NCBI RefSeq assembly: GCF_013284035.1
Contig: NZ_CP054141.1
Coordinates: 372,001 to 436,000 of the forward strand
Source: Flavobacterium sp. M31R6
GTDB taxonomy: Bacteria > Bacteroidota > Bacteroidia > Flavobacteriales > Flavobacteriaceae
Direction of reading: 5' to 3'
Length of the DNA: 64,000 nucleotides
Made by a program: the position numbers and the translations under genes. Below the pieces are notes generated by a model, which worked only from the letters and a program-made list of their open reading frames with translations, was not told the origin of the DNA and made no database searches. Shown piece by piece: positions 8,623 to 17,103 of the stretch. Each line of letters begins with the position of its first letter. The first letter of the stretch is position 1.

Positions 8623-9483
8623 ATGATACAATCGATGACTGGCTTTGGTAAAGCCACTTTGCAATTACCATCCAAAAAAATTACAGTAGAAGTAAAATCT
8701 TTAAACAGTAAAGGTTTAGATTTAAATGTACGAATGCCTTCTCTATATCGCGAAATGGAGCTGGGTTTACGCAACCAAATTGCACTGAAACTAGAAAGAG
8801 GTAAAGTAGATTTTTCTATTTTTATCGAAAGTACCGCAGAACAAACATCTACGAAGGTTAACGTACCTATCGTGCGAGCCTACATCAATCAACTAAGAGA
8901 AGTATATGCTGATGCTGATGAAACCGAATTGATGAAAATGGCAGTGCGTATGCCCGACACCATGAAAATAGAACGTGAGGAAATAGACGAAAATGACTGG
9001 ATTCAAATCCAAACCGTGATCGAAGAAGCGTTACAAAATATTTTGAATTTCAGAAAAGACGAAGGACAATCTCTGGAAAATGAATTTCAATTGCGTATCG
9101 GAAACATTAGTCAATATATGAATGAAGCTTTGGCACTAGACCCAGAGCGCGTTCAAGCGATAAAAGACCGTTTGCAAACTGCCATTTCAGAATTAAAAGT
9201 AAACGTAGATGAAAACCGTTTTGAACAGGAATTGATTTATTACCTAGAAAAACTGGACATTACCGAAGAAAAAGTACGTTTGACAAACCATTTGGATTAC
9301 TTCTTAGAAACAATAAACGGAACGGAAGCCAACGGTAGAAAACTAGGATTCATTACTCAGGAAATGGGACGTGAAATCAACACTATGGGATCCAAATCGA
9401 ATCACGCGCAAATGCAAAAATTAGTGGTTCAGATGAAAGACGAATTGGAAAAAATTAAAGAACAGGTGCTTAATGTACTATAA
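8623..9483 (+). CDS. yicC: YicC family endoribonuclease
   Basis: This 286-residue protein begins with the family hallmark MIQSMTGFGKA and ends with the DUF1732 domain (RLTNHLDYFLETI, GRKLGFITQEMGREINTMGSK). The usual length is 285-295 residues. E. coli YicC has been described as an endoribonuclease that degrades the small RNA RyhB; whether the Bacteroidota protein has the same target is unknown, since RyhB is not present in this group. A coiled-coil-like helical middle part is seen. It precedes gmk and nadD in the same direction, the usual order in Bacteroidota. A TATCTTTG -7 box lies 19 bases before the ATG. Confidence 0.93.
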   Translation: MIQSMTGFGKATLQLPSKKITVEVKSLNSKGLDLNVRMPSLYREMELGLRNQIALKLERGKVDFSIFIESTAEQTSTKVNVPIVRAYINQLREVYADADETELMKMAVRMPDTMKIEREEIDENDWIQIQTVIEEALQNILNFRKDEGQSLENEFQLRIGNISQYMNEALALDPERVQAIKDRLQTAISELKVNVDENRFEQELIYYLEKLDITEEKVRLTNHLDYFLETINGTEANGRKLGFITQEMGREINTMGSKSNHAQMQKLVVQMKDELEKIKEQVLNVL

Positions 9484-9486
9484 AGT

Positions 9487-9571
9487 CAACCTGCAAGGTT
9501 TTTTTCAATCCTTGTAGGTTTCTTATTTTAAAACCATACCTACAAGGTTCAAAAAAAACCTTGCAGGAAAA
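9487..9571. repeat. Palindromic intergenic repeat
   Basis: Nested inverted repeats: ACCTGCAAGGTTTTTTT near 9488 pairs with AAAAAAACCTTGCAGG near 9554, and CCTTGTAGGTTT with ACCTACAAGG inside. It ends within a few bases of the gmk start and could form a long hairpin between yicC and gmk. Confidence 0.7.
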
Positions 9572-9581
9572 GCATAAAACA

Positions 9582-10166
9582 ATGAAAAAGGGAAAATTAA
9601 TTGTATTCTCGGCACCATCGGGATCAGGAAAAACAACCATAGTTAGGCATTTATTAGGAAAAGAAGATTTGAATTTGGAATTTTCTATTTCGGCAGCTAC
9701 GCGTGAAGCACGTGGTGAAGAAGTAAGTGGAAAGGATTATTACTTTATGTCTTTGGATGAATTTAAAAAACACATCAAAGCAGAAGATTTTGTGGAATGG
9801 GAAGAAGTCTATCGTGATAATTTTTATGGCACGCTAAAAAGTGAAGTAGAACGTATTTGGGCCAAAGGAAAAAACGTGATTTTTGACATTGATGTTGCTG
9901 GTGGTTTACGCATCAAACATAAATTCCCAGAGGAAACTTTGGCTGTGTTTGTAAAACCACCAAGTGTTGATGAGCTCAAAAGAAGACTCAAAGAACGCTC
10001 AACAGAAAGTGATGACAAAATCAATATGCGTATAGCAAAAGCTTCTGTAGAACTGGCGACTGCACCTCAATTTGATGTAATTATAAAAAACTATGATTTG
10101 CCTATTGCCCTTGAAGAAGCCTATCAATTGGTGAAGGATTTTGTAAACACGGATTCCACAAATTAG
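9582..10166 (+). CDS. gmk: Guanylate kinase
   Basis: Guanylate kinase phosphorylates GMP to GDP with ATP, in purine salvage and GTP synthesis. Starting at the ATG at 9582 (MKKGKLIVFSAPSGSGKTT) gives 194 residues, the family's normal length; the upstream in-frame codons lie in a palindromic repeat and are rejected. The P-loop is at residues 11-18. The GMP-binding segment ISAATREARGEEVSGKDYYF is a variant of the usual S-x-TTR-x-PR-x-GE (AATREARGEE here). FYGTLKSEVE and the nucleotide-binding lid RLKERSTESDDKINMRIAKA follow. It is a cytoplasmic enzyme within the yicC-gmk-nadD group. Confidence 0.96.
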   Translation: MKKGKLIVFSAPSGSGKTTIVRHLLGKEDLNLEFSISAATREARGEEVSGKDYYFMSLDEFKKHIKAEDFVEWEEVYRDNFYGTLKSEVERIWAKGKNVIFDIDVAGGLRIKHKFPEETLAVFVKPPSVDELKRRLKERSTESDDKINMRIAKASVELATAPQFDVIIKNYDLPIALEEAYQLVKDFVNTDSTN

Positions 10167-10212
10167 CACAGATTTTTGAATTTGTGAAAATTTGTGACAT
10201 CTGTGTTATTTC
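10157..10212. repeat. Palindromic intergenic repeat
   Basis: ACAAATTAGCACAGAT pairs imperfectly with ATTTGTGACATCTGTG around a short spacer; it starts at the gmk stop and fills the gap to nadD. Confidence 0.5.
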
Positions 10213-10227
10213 AAATAATTAGTTTCT

Positions 10228-10809
10228 ATGAAAATCGGACTTTATTTCGGAACGTTTAATCCCATTCATATTGGGCATCTCATCATTGCCAATCACATGG
10301 CGGAACATGCCGATTTGGATCAGGTCTGGATGGTCGTTACGCCACACAATCCTCTCAAAAAGAAGTCAACTTTGCTAGACGATTACCATCGTTTGCAAAT
10401 GGTGTATCTTGCCACCGAAAATTTTCCAAAAATAAAACCTTCGGATATTGAGTTCAAATTATCCCAACCTAATTATACTGTAAATACATTGGCTCACTTA
10501 CAGGAAAAATATCCTGATCATGAATTCTCGTTGATTATGGGTGAAGACAATTTAAAATCATTGCACAAATGGAAAAATTATGAAGTGATTTTGGAACATC
10601 ATGACATTTATGTTTATCCCCGCATTTCCTCGGAAGCAGAAAATTTGGAACTAAAAAATCATCCGAAAATTCATTTGATCGATGCTCCTGTTGTAGAAAT
10701 ATCTTCGACCGACATTCGTCACAATATCAAAAAAAGCAAAAACGTTCAGCCTTTATTGCCCCATAAAGTTTGGGATTATATTGACCATAATAATTTTTAT
10801 AAGAAATAG
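10228..10809 (+). CDS. nadD: Nicotinate-nucleotide adenylyltransferase
   Basis: NadD joins nicotinate mononucleotide and ATP to make deamido-NAD in NAD synthesis. The 193-residue protein carries the nucleotidyltransferase signature GTFNPIHIGHL at residues 8-18 (the T/HxGH motif) and the C-terminal ISSTDIRHNIKK motif, both diagnostic. VTPHNPLKKKSTLLDDYHRLQM is the usual substrate-binding region. It follows gmk by 61 bases on the same strand and closes the yicC-gmk-nadD group; the downstream LysR gene is convergent and starts right after its stop with no obvious terminator between. Confidence 0.95.
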   Translation: MKIGLYFGTFNPIHIGHLIIANHMAEHADLDQVWMVVTPHNPLKKKSTLLDDYHRLQMVYLATENFPKIKPSDIEFKLSQPNYTVNTLAHLQEKYPDHEFSLIMGEDNLKSLHKWKNYEVILEHHDIYVYPRISSEAENLELKNHPKIHLIDAPVVEISSTDIRHNIKKSKNVQPLLPHKVWDYIDHNNFYKK

Positions 10810-11706
10810 TTAGCCCAAAAGTTCTTTTAATTCCGTTTCAATTTCCTGAAAAATCGGACTCAAATTTTCATTTTTACCCGACAGTAAAAAAACATCAGTA
10901 CTGGGCATTTCTTTGCTGTTCCATATCAGCTGTAGTTTTTTTTCTTCAATCATTTTTTTAGCATTAACGTCCCAAGTAACCGCAAATCCTGTGTTTTTAC
11001 TAAGTATTTCAAGCATTTCATATTCTGATGGAATAATATAATTAGCCACCATCGAAGGTCTTTTTTTAGCAAAAACATGTAGCCAAAATAATTTTATATG
11101 CGGAATTCCTGCGTCATGGCTGTACCATTTTTGTTCGTTCAACCAGTTTTCGATGCCTAAAAAATCTTTACTTTTAATTTTTGCCTTTAAAACTGAAATA
11201 TCAATATCTGTAGATCCCACAACTACTTGTTTGATATCACCCACTTTTTTCTGAATTGTATCAAAAGTGTCAAACTTCTTGGTTACTATTGCAAAATCTA
11301 ATTTTTTGGAATTTACCAAATCAAATAGTGCATCATTATTATGGAACGTAAAATCTATAAAATCAAATTTGGCTACCAAAGCGCTCCCAATACTGCTCAT
11401 CAAATGTCTCGAAATTCCAACGGACAATAACCGATTGGCATTGAAAGCCTTGGCTCTAAAACCATTCTCGACATTTTCCAATCGGTCTAAAGCATCAATG
11501 ATTAAATTATTGAGTAACTTAGCATATTCTGTTGGTTCAACCCCCTTGGACTTTCGATTGAAAAGCTTGTAGCCAACATGTGCCTCCAACATAACTATTT
11601 GCTGACTTACAGCTGGTTGACTTATAAATAATTCTTTGGCTGCCAAAGAAAAATTTCCATTTTTATAAACAGATTTAAATGTCCGATACCATTCTAAATT
11701 AACCAT
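10810..11706 (-). CDS. LysR family transcriptional regulator
   Basis: The start is placed at the ATG at 11706 (MVNLEWYRTFKSVYKNGNFS), giving 298 residues; an earlier frame extension covers the promoter region. The N-terminal winged helix-turn-helix is clear (AAKELFISQPAVSQQIVMLEAHVGYKLF region, residues 19-46), followed by the linker helix and a C-terminal effector-binding domain of about 200 residues. It is divergent from the DJ-1/PfpI gene with 89 bases between the start codons, the usual layout of a LysR regulator and its target. A 7-base inverted repeat in the gap is a candidate site. The effector is unknown. Confidence 0.88.
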   Translation of the reverse strand: MVNLEWYRTFKSVYKNGNFSLAAKELFISQPAVSQQIVMLEAHVGYKLFNRKSKGVEPTEYAKLLNNLIIDALDRLENVENGFRAKAFNANRLLSVGISRHLMSSIGSALVAKFDFIDFTFHNNDALFDLVNSKKLDFAIVTKKFDTFDTIQKKVGDIKQVVVGSTDIDISVLKAKIKSKDFLGIENWLNEQKWYSHDAGIPHIKLFWLHVFAKKRPSMVANYIIPSEYEMLEILSKNTGFAVTWDVNAKKMIEEKKLQLIWNSKEMPSTDVFLLSGKNENLSPIFQEIETELKELLG

Positions 11707-11750
11707 GATATAAATATATTTATCACAAACATAATTTAAATTATTTTTAC

Positions 11751-11783
11751 TAATACCATATTCCACATAAATTTGCGGTATCA
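11751..11783 (+). promoter_or_regulatory. Promoter and candidate LysR-type operator for the DJ-1/PfpI gene
   Basis: TAATACC at 11751-11757 and GGTATCA at 11777-11783 form an inverted repeat with one mismatch. A -7 box TAAATTTG (11768-11775) lies between the half sites, 20 bases before the ATG, so a bound protein would cover the promoter. Confidence 0.45.
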
Positions 11784-11795
11784 AAAAAATTAGTG

Positions 11796-12566
11796 ATGAA
11801 AAAAATAACTGTATTAACTATTCTAGCATTAACCGTGGGTTGCTTTATGGCAACTGCACAAAAACAAAATAACAAGAAGATGAAAAAAGTATTATTCGTA
11901 GTTACCAGTCACGATCAATTGGGTAACACAGGAGAAAAAACAGGATTTTGGACAGAAGAATTGGCTGCACCTTATTATGCTTTGCTTGACCAAGGCGTGA
12001 TTATTGACATTGCCACCCCAAAGGGAGGACAACCTCCTATTGACCCAAAAAGTGCCGATCCTTCATCAGCAACCGAAGACACTAAACGTTTTGACGCCGA
12101 TACCGTTTTATTGGAAAAACTAAAAAATACCAAAAAATTATCCGATGTGAATCAAGCTGATTATGATGCAGTTTTTTATCCAGGAGGTCACGGACCGCTT
12201 TGGGATTTGGTTGAAGATAAAAATTCCCTTGCATTAATTGAATCTTTTTATACCCATAAAAAACCAGTTGCTTTTGTGTGTCACGCACCAGCTGCTTTGA
12301 AAAACGTAAAAGTAAATGGAGAATTTTTGGTAAAAGGAAAAAAAGTAACTGGATTTGCCAATACCGAAGAAGAAGCAGTTGGATTAACCAAAATCGTTCC
12401 TTTTTTATTGGAAGATGCATTGCAAGCCAATGGAGCAACTTATAGCAAAGTAGCCGATTGGCATCCTTATGCTGTGGAAGATGGTCTACTAATTACAGGT
12501 CAAAATCCAGCTTCGTCTAAATTAGTTGCTGAAAAATTATTAGCTAAATTGAATTCAAAAAAATAA
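11796..12566 (+). CDS. Exported DJ-1/PfpI family protein (Hsp31-like)
   Basis: The ATG at 11796 gives a 256-residue protein with an N-terminal hydrophobic segment (VLTILALTVGCFMATAQ) that looks like a signal peptide and could be a lipoprotein signal (GC at 15-16). A second in-frame methionine at residue 29 (MKKVLFVVTSH) begins the enzyme domain. The domain resembles the Hsp31/glyoxalase-III branch of DJ-1/PfpI: E55 in GFWTEELAAPY, the YPGGHG turn at 128-133, and the nucleophile C162-H163 in FVCHAPAAL. Members act as glutathione-independent glyoxalases, deglycases or chaperones. Together with the downstream YqhD-type reductase this suggests a reactive-carbonyl response; that link is inferred. 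Confidence 0.85.
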   Translation: MKKITVLTILALTVGCFMATAQKQNNKKMKKVLFVVTSHDQLGNTGEKTGFWTEELAAPYYALLDQGVIIDIATPKGGQPPIDPKSADPSSATEDTKRFDADTVLLEKLKNTKKLSDVNQADYDAVFYPGGHGPLWDLVEDKNSLALIESFYTHKKPVAFVCHAPAALKNVKVNGEFLVKGKKVTGFANTEEEAVGLTKIVPFLLEDALQANGATYSKVADWHPYAVEDGLLITGQNPASSKLVAEKLLAKLNSKK

Positions 12567-12567
12567 C

Positions 12568-12650
12568 TTGAAGTTGCTAAGATTCTGAGAAACTAAGATT
12601 CTAAGTGTTCAAAACTTAGCGACTTAGTTTCTTAGTAACTTAGTTTCTCT
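12568..12650. repeat. Gene-boundary repeat (TTGCTAAGATTCT family)
   Basis: Runs such as AGTTGCTAAGATTCTGAG and ACTTAGTTTCTTAG alternate and can fold on each other. The same words occur at 19098-19150. Confidence 0.6.
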
Positions 12651-12667
12651 TTTAAAAAACAAACACT

Positions 12668-13831
12668 ATGTTAAATTTCGAATTATACAATCCTACCAAA
12701 TTAGTTTTTGGGAAAGGACAAATAGAAAAATTATCAACCTTGATTCCTTCCAATGCGAAAATCCTTCTCGCTTACGGTGGCGGAAGTATTTTTAAAAATG
12801 GAATCCATGAGCAAGTTCGCAAAAGTCTGGAAGGATTCGAAATTGTCGAATTTGGAGGAATTGAAGCCAATCCACATTTTGAAACTTTGATGAAAGCCGT
12901 TGCTGTCATCAGAGAGCAAAAAATTGATTTTATTCTGGCTGTTGGTGGCGGAAGCGTTATCGATGGTGTGAAATTTATTTCGGCAGCTGTTCCTTTTGAA
13001 GGTGACCCAATTAACATTCTTAAAAAGCGAATTCTTTTCAAAGAAGGATCAAATGTGATTCCGTTTGGTACTGTTTTAACTTTGCCTGCAACGGGAAGTG
13101 AAATGAATTCCGGTTCGGTGGTGACTATTGCAGCGACTCAGGAAAAATTAGATTTTGGTGGATCTGCTTTATTTCCTAAGTTTTCAATTTGTGATCCTAC
13201 CGTAATTGCTTCACTACCAAAAAGACAATTGCAAAATGGAGTTGTAGATGCTTACACTCACGTTTTGGAGCAATACCTAACCTATGTGCACGAAGGTTAT
13301 TTGCAAGATAGAATTGCCGAAAGCATTTTGCAAACCCTAATTCAAATAGGACCAGATGTGGTAGAAAACCCAACCGATTATGCTCTAGCTTCCAATTTTA
13401 TGTGGAGCTGTACCATGGCTTTAAACGGGTTAATCCAAAAAGGAGTTCCAAGTGACTGGGCAACTCATATGATTGGGCACGAATTGACAGCGCTTTACGG
13501 AATTGACCATGCCCGAACGTTGGCAATTATTGGACCAAACTTATACAAAGTAATGTTTGAAACCAAAAAAGAAAAATTGGCACAATACGGAAAACGCGTG
13601 TTTAATTTAACAGGAACAGAGGAAGAAATTGCTTCGGCAGCCATTGAAAAAACAGTAGCCTTCTTTCATACTATGGGAATGAAAACCTTGCTTTCTGAAA
13701 ATGCTGAAAATTTTGAAAAAACAGCTGATTTTATAGTAGACCGTTTTGAAAAAAGAGGTTGGAAAGCTTTGGGAGAAAAACAAAATATTACTTTAGAAAA
13801 AGTGAAAGAGATTGTTTTAATGAGTTATTGA
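12668..13831 (+). CDS. yqhD: YqhD-type NADPH-dependent aldehyde reductase (iron/zinc alcohol dehydrogenase family)
   Basis: The 387-residue length is identical to E. coli YqhD, and the metal ligands fall at the same positions: D194 and H198 (VVDAYTHVLEQY), H267 (ATHMIGHE) and H281 (YGIDHART). GGGS at 37-40 and GGGSVIDG at 93-100 form the dinucleotide-binding loop. YqhD reduces short-chain aldehydes, including lipid peroxidation products, with NADPH. The gene follows the DJ-1/PfpI gene in the same direction after a 101-base repeat-filled gap and is followed by a strong terminator. Co-regulation with the LysR gene is plausible but not shown. Confidence 0.92.
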   Translation: MLNFELYNPTKLVFGKGQIEKLSTLIPSNAKILLAYGGGSIFKNGIHEQVRKSLEGFEIVEFGGIEANPHFETLMKAVAVIREQKIDFILAVGGGSVIDGVKFISAAVPFEGDPINILKKRILFKEGSNVIPFGTVLTLPATGSEMNSGSVVTIAATQEKLDFGGSALFPKFSICDPTVIASLPKRQLQNGVVDAYTHVLEQYLTYVHEGYLQDRIAESILQTLIQIGPDVVENPTDYALASNFMWSCTMALNGLIQKGVPSDWATHMIGHELTALYGIDHARTLAIIGPNLYKVMFETKKEKLAQYGKRVFNLTGTEEEIASAAIEKTVAFFHTMGMKTLLSENAENFEKTADFIVDRFEKRGWKALGEKQNITLEKVKEIVLMSY

Positions 13832-13852
13832 TTTTAGTAAAAATACTGCATA

Positions 13853-13889
13853 AAAAAGGCGTTCACTTAACCAATAAGAACGCCTTTTT
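13853..13889 (+). terminator. Terminator after yqhD
   Basis: AAAAAAGGCGTTC / GAACGCCTTTTT hairpin with a T run, 21 bases after the stop. Confidence 0.88.
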
Positions 13890-14108
13890 AAAATACTAAA
13901 ACAAAACTAACTAACTCAATCTTCATATTTAAATTCTAAACAATTTATTTATAATGACTTACAACGCAAGTATTGTATTTATATTGTGTAAAATCAAAAA
14001 ATATTGCAAATAATTTATTTTTTTATTAAAAACTTTATAAGGCCCCATAAATTCAAGCCTTGTTTAAAAAATTAATTTGTGTTATTGGTATATTTTTAAG
14101 TACTTTTG

Positions 14109-15122
14109 ATGAAATTTAATAAAAAAATGGCCGATAATTTAAAATTTGCAGTGATTGGCGGCGGAAGCTGGGCTACTGCTATCGCTAAGATGTTGTGCGT
14201 AAATCTTCCCGAGATTTCATGGTATATGCGAAATGATGCTGCTATAGAACACATTAAAACCCACAAACACAATCCCAATTACTTAAGCTCTGTTGAGTTT
14301 GACAACAAAAAACTAAAACTTACCAACGATATCAACGAAGCCGTTGCTTATGCAGATTATATCATATTTGCAATTCCTTCCGCTTTTTTGAATAGCGAAC
14401 TCGAAAAACTAACGGTTTCCCTAAAAGACAAAATAATTTTTTCTGCCATAAAAGGAATTGTTCCTGAAACCAGTTTGATTGTGGGAGAACATTTTCATTA
14501 CAAATACGACATCCCTTATTATAATATTGGTGTAATTACAGGGCCTTGTCACGCTGAAGAAGTAGCATTGGAAAGACTTTCGTACTTAACCATTGCCTGT
14601 GGTGATCCGGACAAAGCCTCAATAGTAGCCAAAAATTTATCCGGAAATTATATCAAAGCAAAAATATCAGACGACATTATTGGAACTGAATATGCCGCAA
14701 TGCTTAAAAACATTTATTCTATTGCCGCAGGAATTGCACATGGATTGGGTTATGGCGATAATTTCCAATCGGTTATAATGAGTAATGCCATTCGCGAGAT
14801 GAAGAAATTCATCAAGAAAGTGCACAAAATGAAGCGTAACATCAATGATTCGGCCTATTTGGGCGATTTATTGGTTACGGGTTATTCTGTTTTTTCGAGA
14901 AACAGAATGTTCGGCAATATGATTGGGAAAGGCTACACTGTACAAGCTGCACAAATGGAGATGAGCATGGTTGCCGAGGGTTATTATGCCGTAAAAAGTG
15001 CCTACAAACTCAACCAAGGTTATGGTGCCAAAACTCCTATTATTGATGCTGTTTATGCCATTTTGTATGAAGGAAAAGAAGCTAAAGCCGTGTTCAAAAA
15101 ACTGACTGAAGAACTTGATTAG
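14109..15122 (+). CDS. gpsA: NAD(P)+-dependent glycerol-3-phosphate dehydrogenase
   Basis: GpsA reduces dihydroxyacetone phosphate to sn-glycerol 3-phosphate, the backbone for phospholipids. The first ATG (14109) gives 337 residues; the ATG at 14127 (MADNLKFAVIGGGSWATA) gives 331, close to the family norm, and may be the true start. The Rossmann motif GGGSWATA is present, with ITGPCHAEEVA, GTEYAAMLKNIYSIAAGIAHG containing the catalytic lysine, and the late GDLLVTGYSVFSRNRMFG. It is cytoplasmic, single, and separated from yqhD by 277 bases of AT-rich DNA in which only the terminator was recognised. Confidence 0.94.
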   Translation: MKFNKKMADNLKFAVIGGGSWATAIAKMLCVNLPEISWYMRNDAAIEHIKTHKHNPNYLSSVEFDNKKLKLTNDINEAVAYADYIIFAIPSAFLNSELEKLTVSLKDKIIFSAIKGIVPETSLIVGEHFHYKYDIPYYNIGVITGPCHAEEVALERLSYLTIACGDPDKASIVAKNLSGNYIKAKISDDIIGTEYAAMLKNIYSIAAGIAHGLGYGDNFQSVIMSNAIREMKKFIKKVHKMKRNINDSAYLGDLLVTGYSVFSRNRMFGNMIGKGYTVQAAQMEMSMVAEGYYAVKSAYKLNQGYGAKTPIIDAVYAILYEGKEAKAVFKKLTEELD

Positions 15123-15136
15123 ATTTCAGTCTGCAG

Positions 15137-15165
15137 ACCCGAGCGAAAGCGAACTGGCGGAGCAA
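15137..15165 (-). repeat. 29-base dispersed motif, copy 1
   Basis: Read on the minus strand, TTGCTCCGCCAGTTCGCTTT... matches the interior of the cassette repeats at 52918-52946 in 26 of 29 bases. It lies 14 bases after the gpsA stop. Confidence 0.7.
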
Positions 15166-15181
15166 TTCAGATTGAGAAAAA

Positions 15182-15233
15182 ACAACAAAAAAGGCATTTT
15201 CTAATTTAAGAAAATGCCTTTTTTGTTGTTATT
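15182..15233. terminator. Bidirectional terminator
   Basis: AACAACAAAAAAGGCATTTTC / GAAAATGCCTTTTTTGTTGTT is a near-perfect 20-base stem between converging genes. Confidence 0.9.
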
Positions 15234-15243
15234 ATAAAATCTT

Positions 15244-15651
15244 TTATTTTACCATTACTCCATCAACAAACAAGAGTGGCACTTCTTCCACGTTGGTTTC
15301 ATTGATGCTGTTGGCTTTGAAAATAAATTTTTTATCGTATAATGTGTTTCCGATGAAATACGTTACCATAAACTCATTGTTAAGTGCCAATACACTTTTT
15401 TCCATCATTTCGATTTTCACAACTGAAACAGCTGGAACCTCCATAAAAGCATGACGCAAAAGAGAGGTTTTTTTCATTTCTCCGTCGATGGTTCCAAAAG
15501 CTTTAGAAACTACCATAACGCTGTCAAGTTGGAAATCACTATCGTTTATTAAATAGGCATACCACACTTTTTCCATAAAATCGTCGCTCCATTCTTGGAC
15601 GGCAGCAAGGAATACGTTTTCTACTTCGGGGATGGTGATGTCGGATTTCAT
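15244..15651 (-). CDS. Conserved hypothetical protein
   Basis: I do not recognise this 135-residue protein. It is acidic and soluble, with no signal peptide or membrane segment, and alternates amphipathic strands (YLINDSDFQLDSVMVVSKAFG, SVVKIEMMEKSVLALN, KKFIFKANSI). Codon use and base composition match its neighbours, and the ATG at 15651 is followed by a complete frame ending next to a terminator, so it is likely a real gene. It is on the same strand as pheS but 259 bases downstream of it, across a candidate structured element, so co-transcription is uncertain. Confidence 0.65.
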   Translation of the reverse strand: MKSDITIPEVENVFLAAVQEWSDDFMEKVWYAYLINDSDFQLDSVMVVSKAFGTIDGEMKKTSLLRHAFMEVPAVSVVKIEMMEKSVLALNNEFMVTYFIGNTLYDKKFIFKANSINETNVEEVPLLFVDGVMVK

Positions 15652-15652
15652 T

Positions 15653-15718
15653 TGATTGTTGATTATTGATTAACGATTGTTGATTGCAGATTTAACTTCT
15701 AAAATTAAAAATCGTTAA
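15653..15718. repeat. Dispersed gene-boundary repeat
   Basis: GATTGTTGATTATTGATTAACGATTGTTGATTGCAGATTT and AAAAATCGTTAATT, the GATTAACGATT family; adjacent to the gene start at 15651. Confidence 0.65.
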
Positions 15719-15750
15719 TTATTTATTGTTGTATTAAACTAAATATCTTG

Positions 15751-15849
15751 AATACGGAATGCCCTAGCCCAGATGGAAACGGCATCCTTTTTCTTTTTCC
15801 TTTAAAAAGAAAAAGATATAGTGGACAGCTGGAAATAGCTCCTTCCCCT
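15751..15849. ncRNA. Second candidate structured element
   Basis: A 99-base element distinct from the one at 2088: an ACGGAATGCCCTAGCCC box, GATGGAAACGGCATCC, a hairpin CTTTTTC...GAAAAAG, then ATATAGTGGACAGCTGGAAATAGCTCC cut as ATATAGTGGACAGC and GGAAATAGCTCC boxes. Boxes of this kind are familiar to me from Flavobacterium intergenic regions, but the family and strand are not established. Confidence 0.4.
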
Positions 15850-15910
15850 GAATCTGATTAATGCTTTTTGATTTCAGGTTTAAACTTCTAAAATCAAAAA
15901 TCTTAAATTT

Positions 15911-16930
15911 TTATATGCTTGATTTAAATTGTTCCAAGAAACGCACGTCATTTTCATAAAACATACGGATGTCACCAATTTGGTACAACAACATCGCGAT
16001 ACGCTCGATTCCCATTCCAAATGCAAAACCGTTGTACTCGTCTGGATTGATGTCGCAGTTTTTAAGTACGTTTGGATCTACCATTCCGCAACCCATAATT
16101 TCCAACCAACCGGTTCCTTTGGTGATACGGTAATCGGTTTCGGTTTTTAAACCCCAATAAATATCAACCTCGGCGCTTGGTTCTGTAAATGGGAAGTATG
16201 AAGGTCTCAAACGGATTTTTGATTTTCCGAACATTTCTTTCGTGAAATACAAAAGAGTTTGTTTTAGATCTGCAAAAGAAACGTCCTTGTCGATATACAA
16301 TCCTTCCACTTGGTGAAAGATACAGTGCGAGCGCGACGAAACGGCCTCATTACGGAAAACTCTACCAGGAGAAATAGTTCTAATTGGCGGTTTGTTGTTC
16401 TCCATATAACGCACCTGGACAGATGAAGTGTGCGTACGCAACAAAATATCAGGATTCGTCTGAATGAAAAAGGTATCCTGCATATCACGAGCCGGGTGGT
16501 ATTCCGGTAGATTCAATGCTGTAAAATTGTGCCAATCGTCCTCAATTTCCGGACCTTCGGAAACGTTGAACCCGATGTTTGAAAAGACATCTATAATTTG
16601 GTTTTTTACCAACGAAATAGGATGACGGGAACCAATAATTGTTGGTTCGGCCGTACGAGTCAAATCGCCGTAAATTCCTTTGGATTCTTCTTTATCAGCC
16701 AAAGCTTCCTGAATGGATTTTACTTTCTCTTCAGCAGAAGTTTTAAGTAAATTGATTACTTGTCCAAATTCCTTTTTTTGGTCATTGGGCACATTTTTGA
16801 ATTCAGCAAAAAGATCTTTCAATAAACCTTTGGTTCCTAGAAATTTTATTCTAAATGCTTCTAATTCTGCTGTATTTTGTGTGGAGAACGCCTGAGCTTC
16901 ACCAATATATTCTTTTATCTTGTCTATCAT
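15911..16930 (-). CDS. pheS: Phenylalanine--tRNA ligase alpha subunit
   Basis: PheS with PheT charges tRNA-Phe with phenylalanine. The 339-residue protein has the N-terminal coiled coil (residues 1-90), then the class II catalytic core: [20 protein letters not shown], motif 2 near [19 protein letters not shown], and motif 3 in [14 protein letters not shown]. The length matches bacterial PheS. PheT is not next to it, which is common in Bacteroidota. A TAAATTTG -7 element lies on the minus strand at 16957-16950, about 20 bases before the ATG. Confidence 0.97.
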   Translation of the reverse strand: MIDKIKEYIGEAQAFSTQNTAELEAFRIKFLGTKGLLKDLFAEFKNVPNDQKKEFGQVINLLKTSAEEKVKSIQEALADKEESKGIYGDLTRTAEPTIIGSRHPISLVKNQIIDVFSNIGFNVSEGPEIEDDWHNFTALNLPEYHPARDMQDTFFIQTNPDILLRTHTSSVQVRYMENNKPPIRTISPGRVFRNEAVSSRSHCIFHQVEGLYIDKDVSFADLKQTLLYFTKEMFGKSKIRLRPSYFPFTEPSAEVDIYWGLKTETDYRITKGTGWLEIMGCGMVDPNVLKNCDINPDEYNGFAFGMGIERIAMLLYQIGDIRMFYENDVRFLEQFKSSI

Positions 16931-16949
16931 CTGTCTTTTACTAAGGGTG

Positions 16950-16957
16950 CAAATTTA
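16950..16957 (-). promoter_or_regulatory. -7 element for pheS
   Basis: TAAATTTG on the minus strand fits TAnnTTTG; no -33 TTG was found at the usual distance. Confidence 0.4.
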
Positions 16958-17103
16958 AGAAATTTGTTTAAAGTTTAAGGTTTAAAAGTTTAAAGTTTCC
17001 CTTATAAATTCGGGTTTATAGAGAAAAATATTTACTTTATTTTAAAAACTAAAAATTTGTAGCCATTTTAATAAACTGAATACTAAAAACTGCTTACTGA
17101 ATA

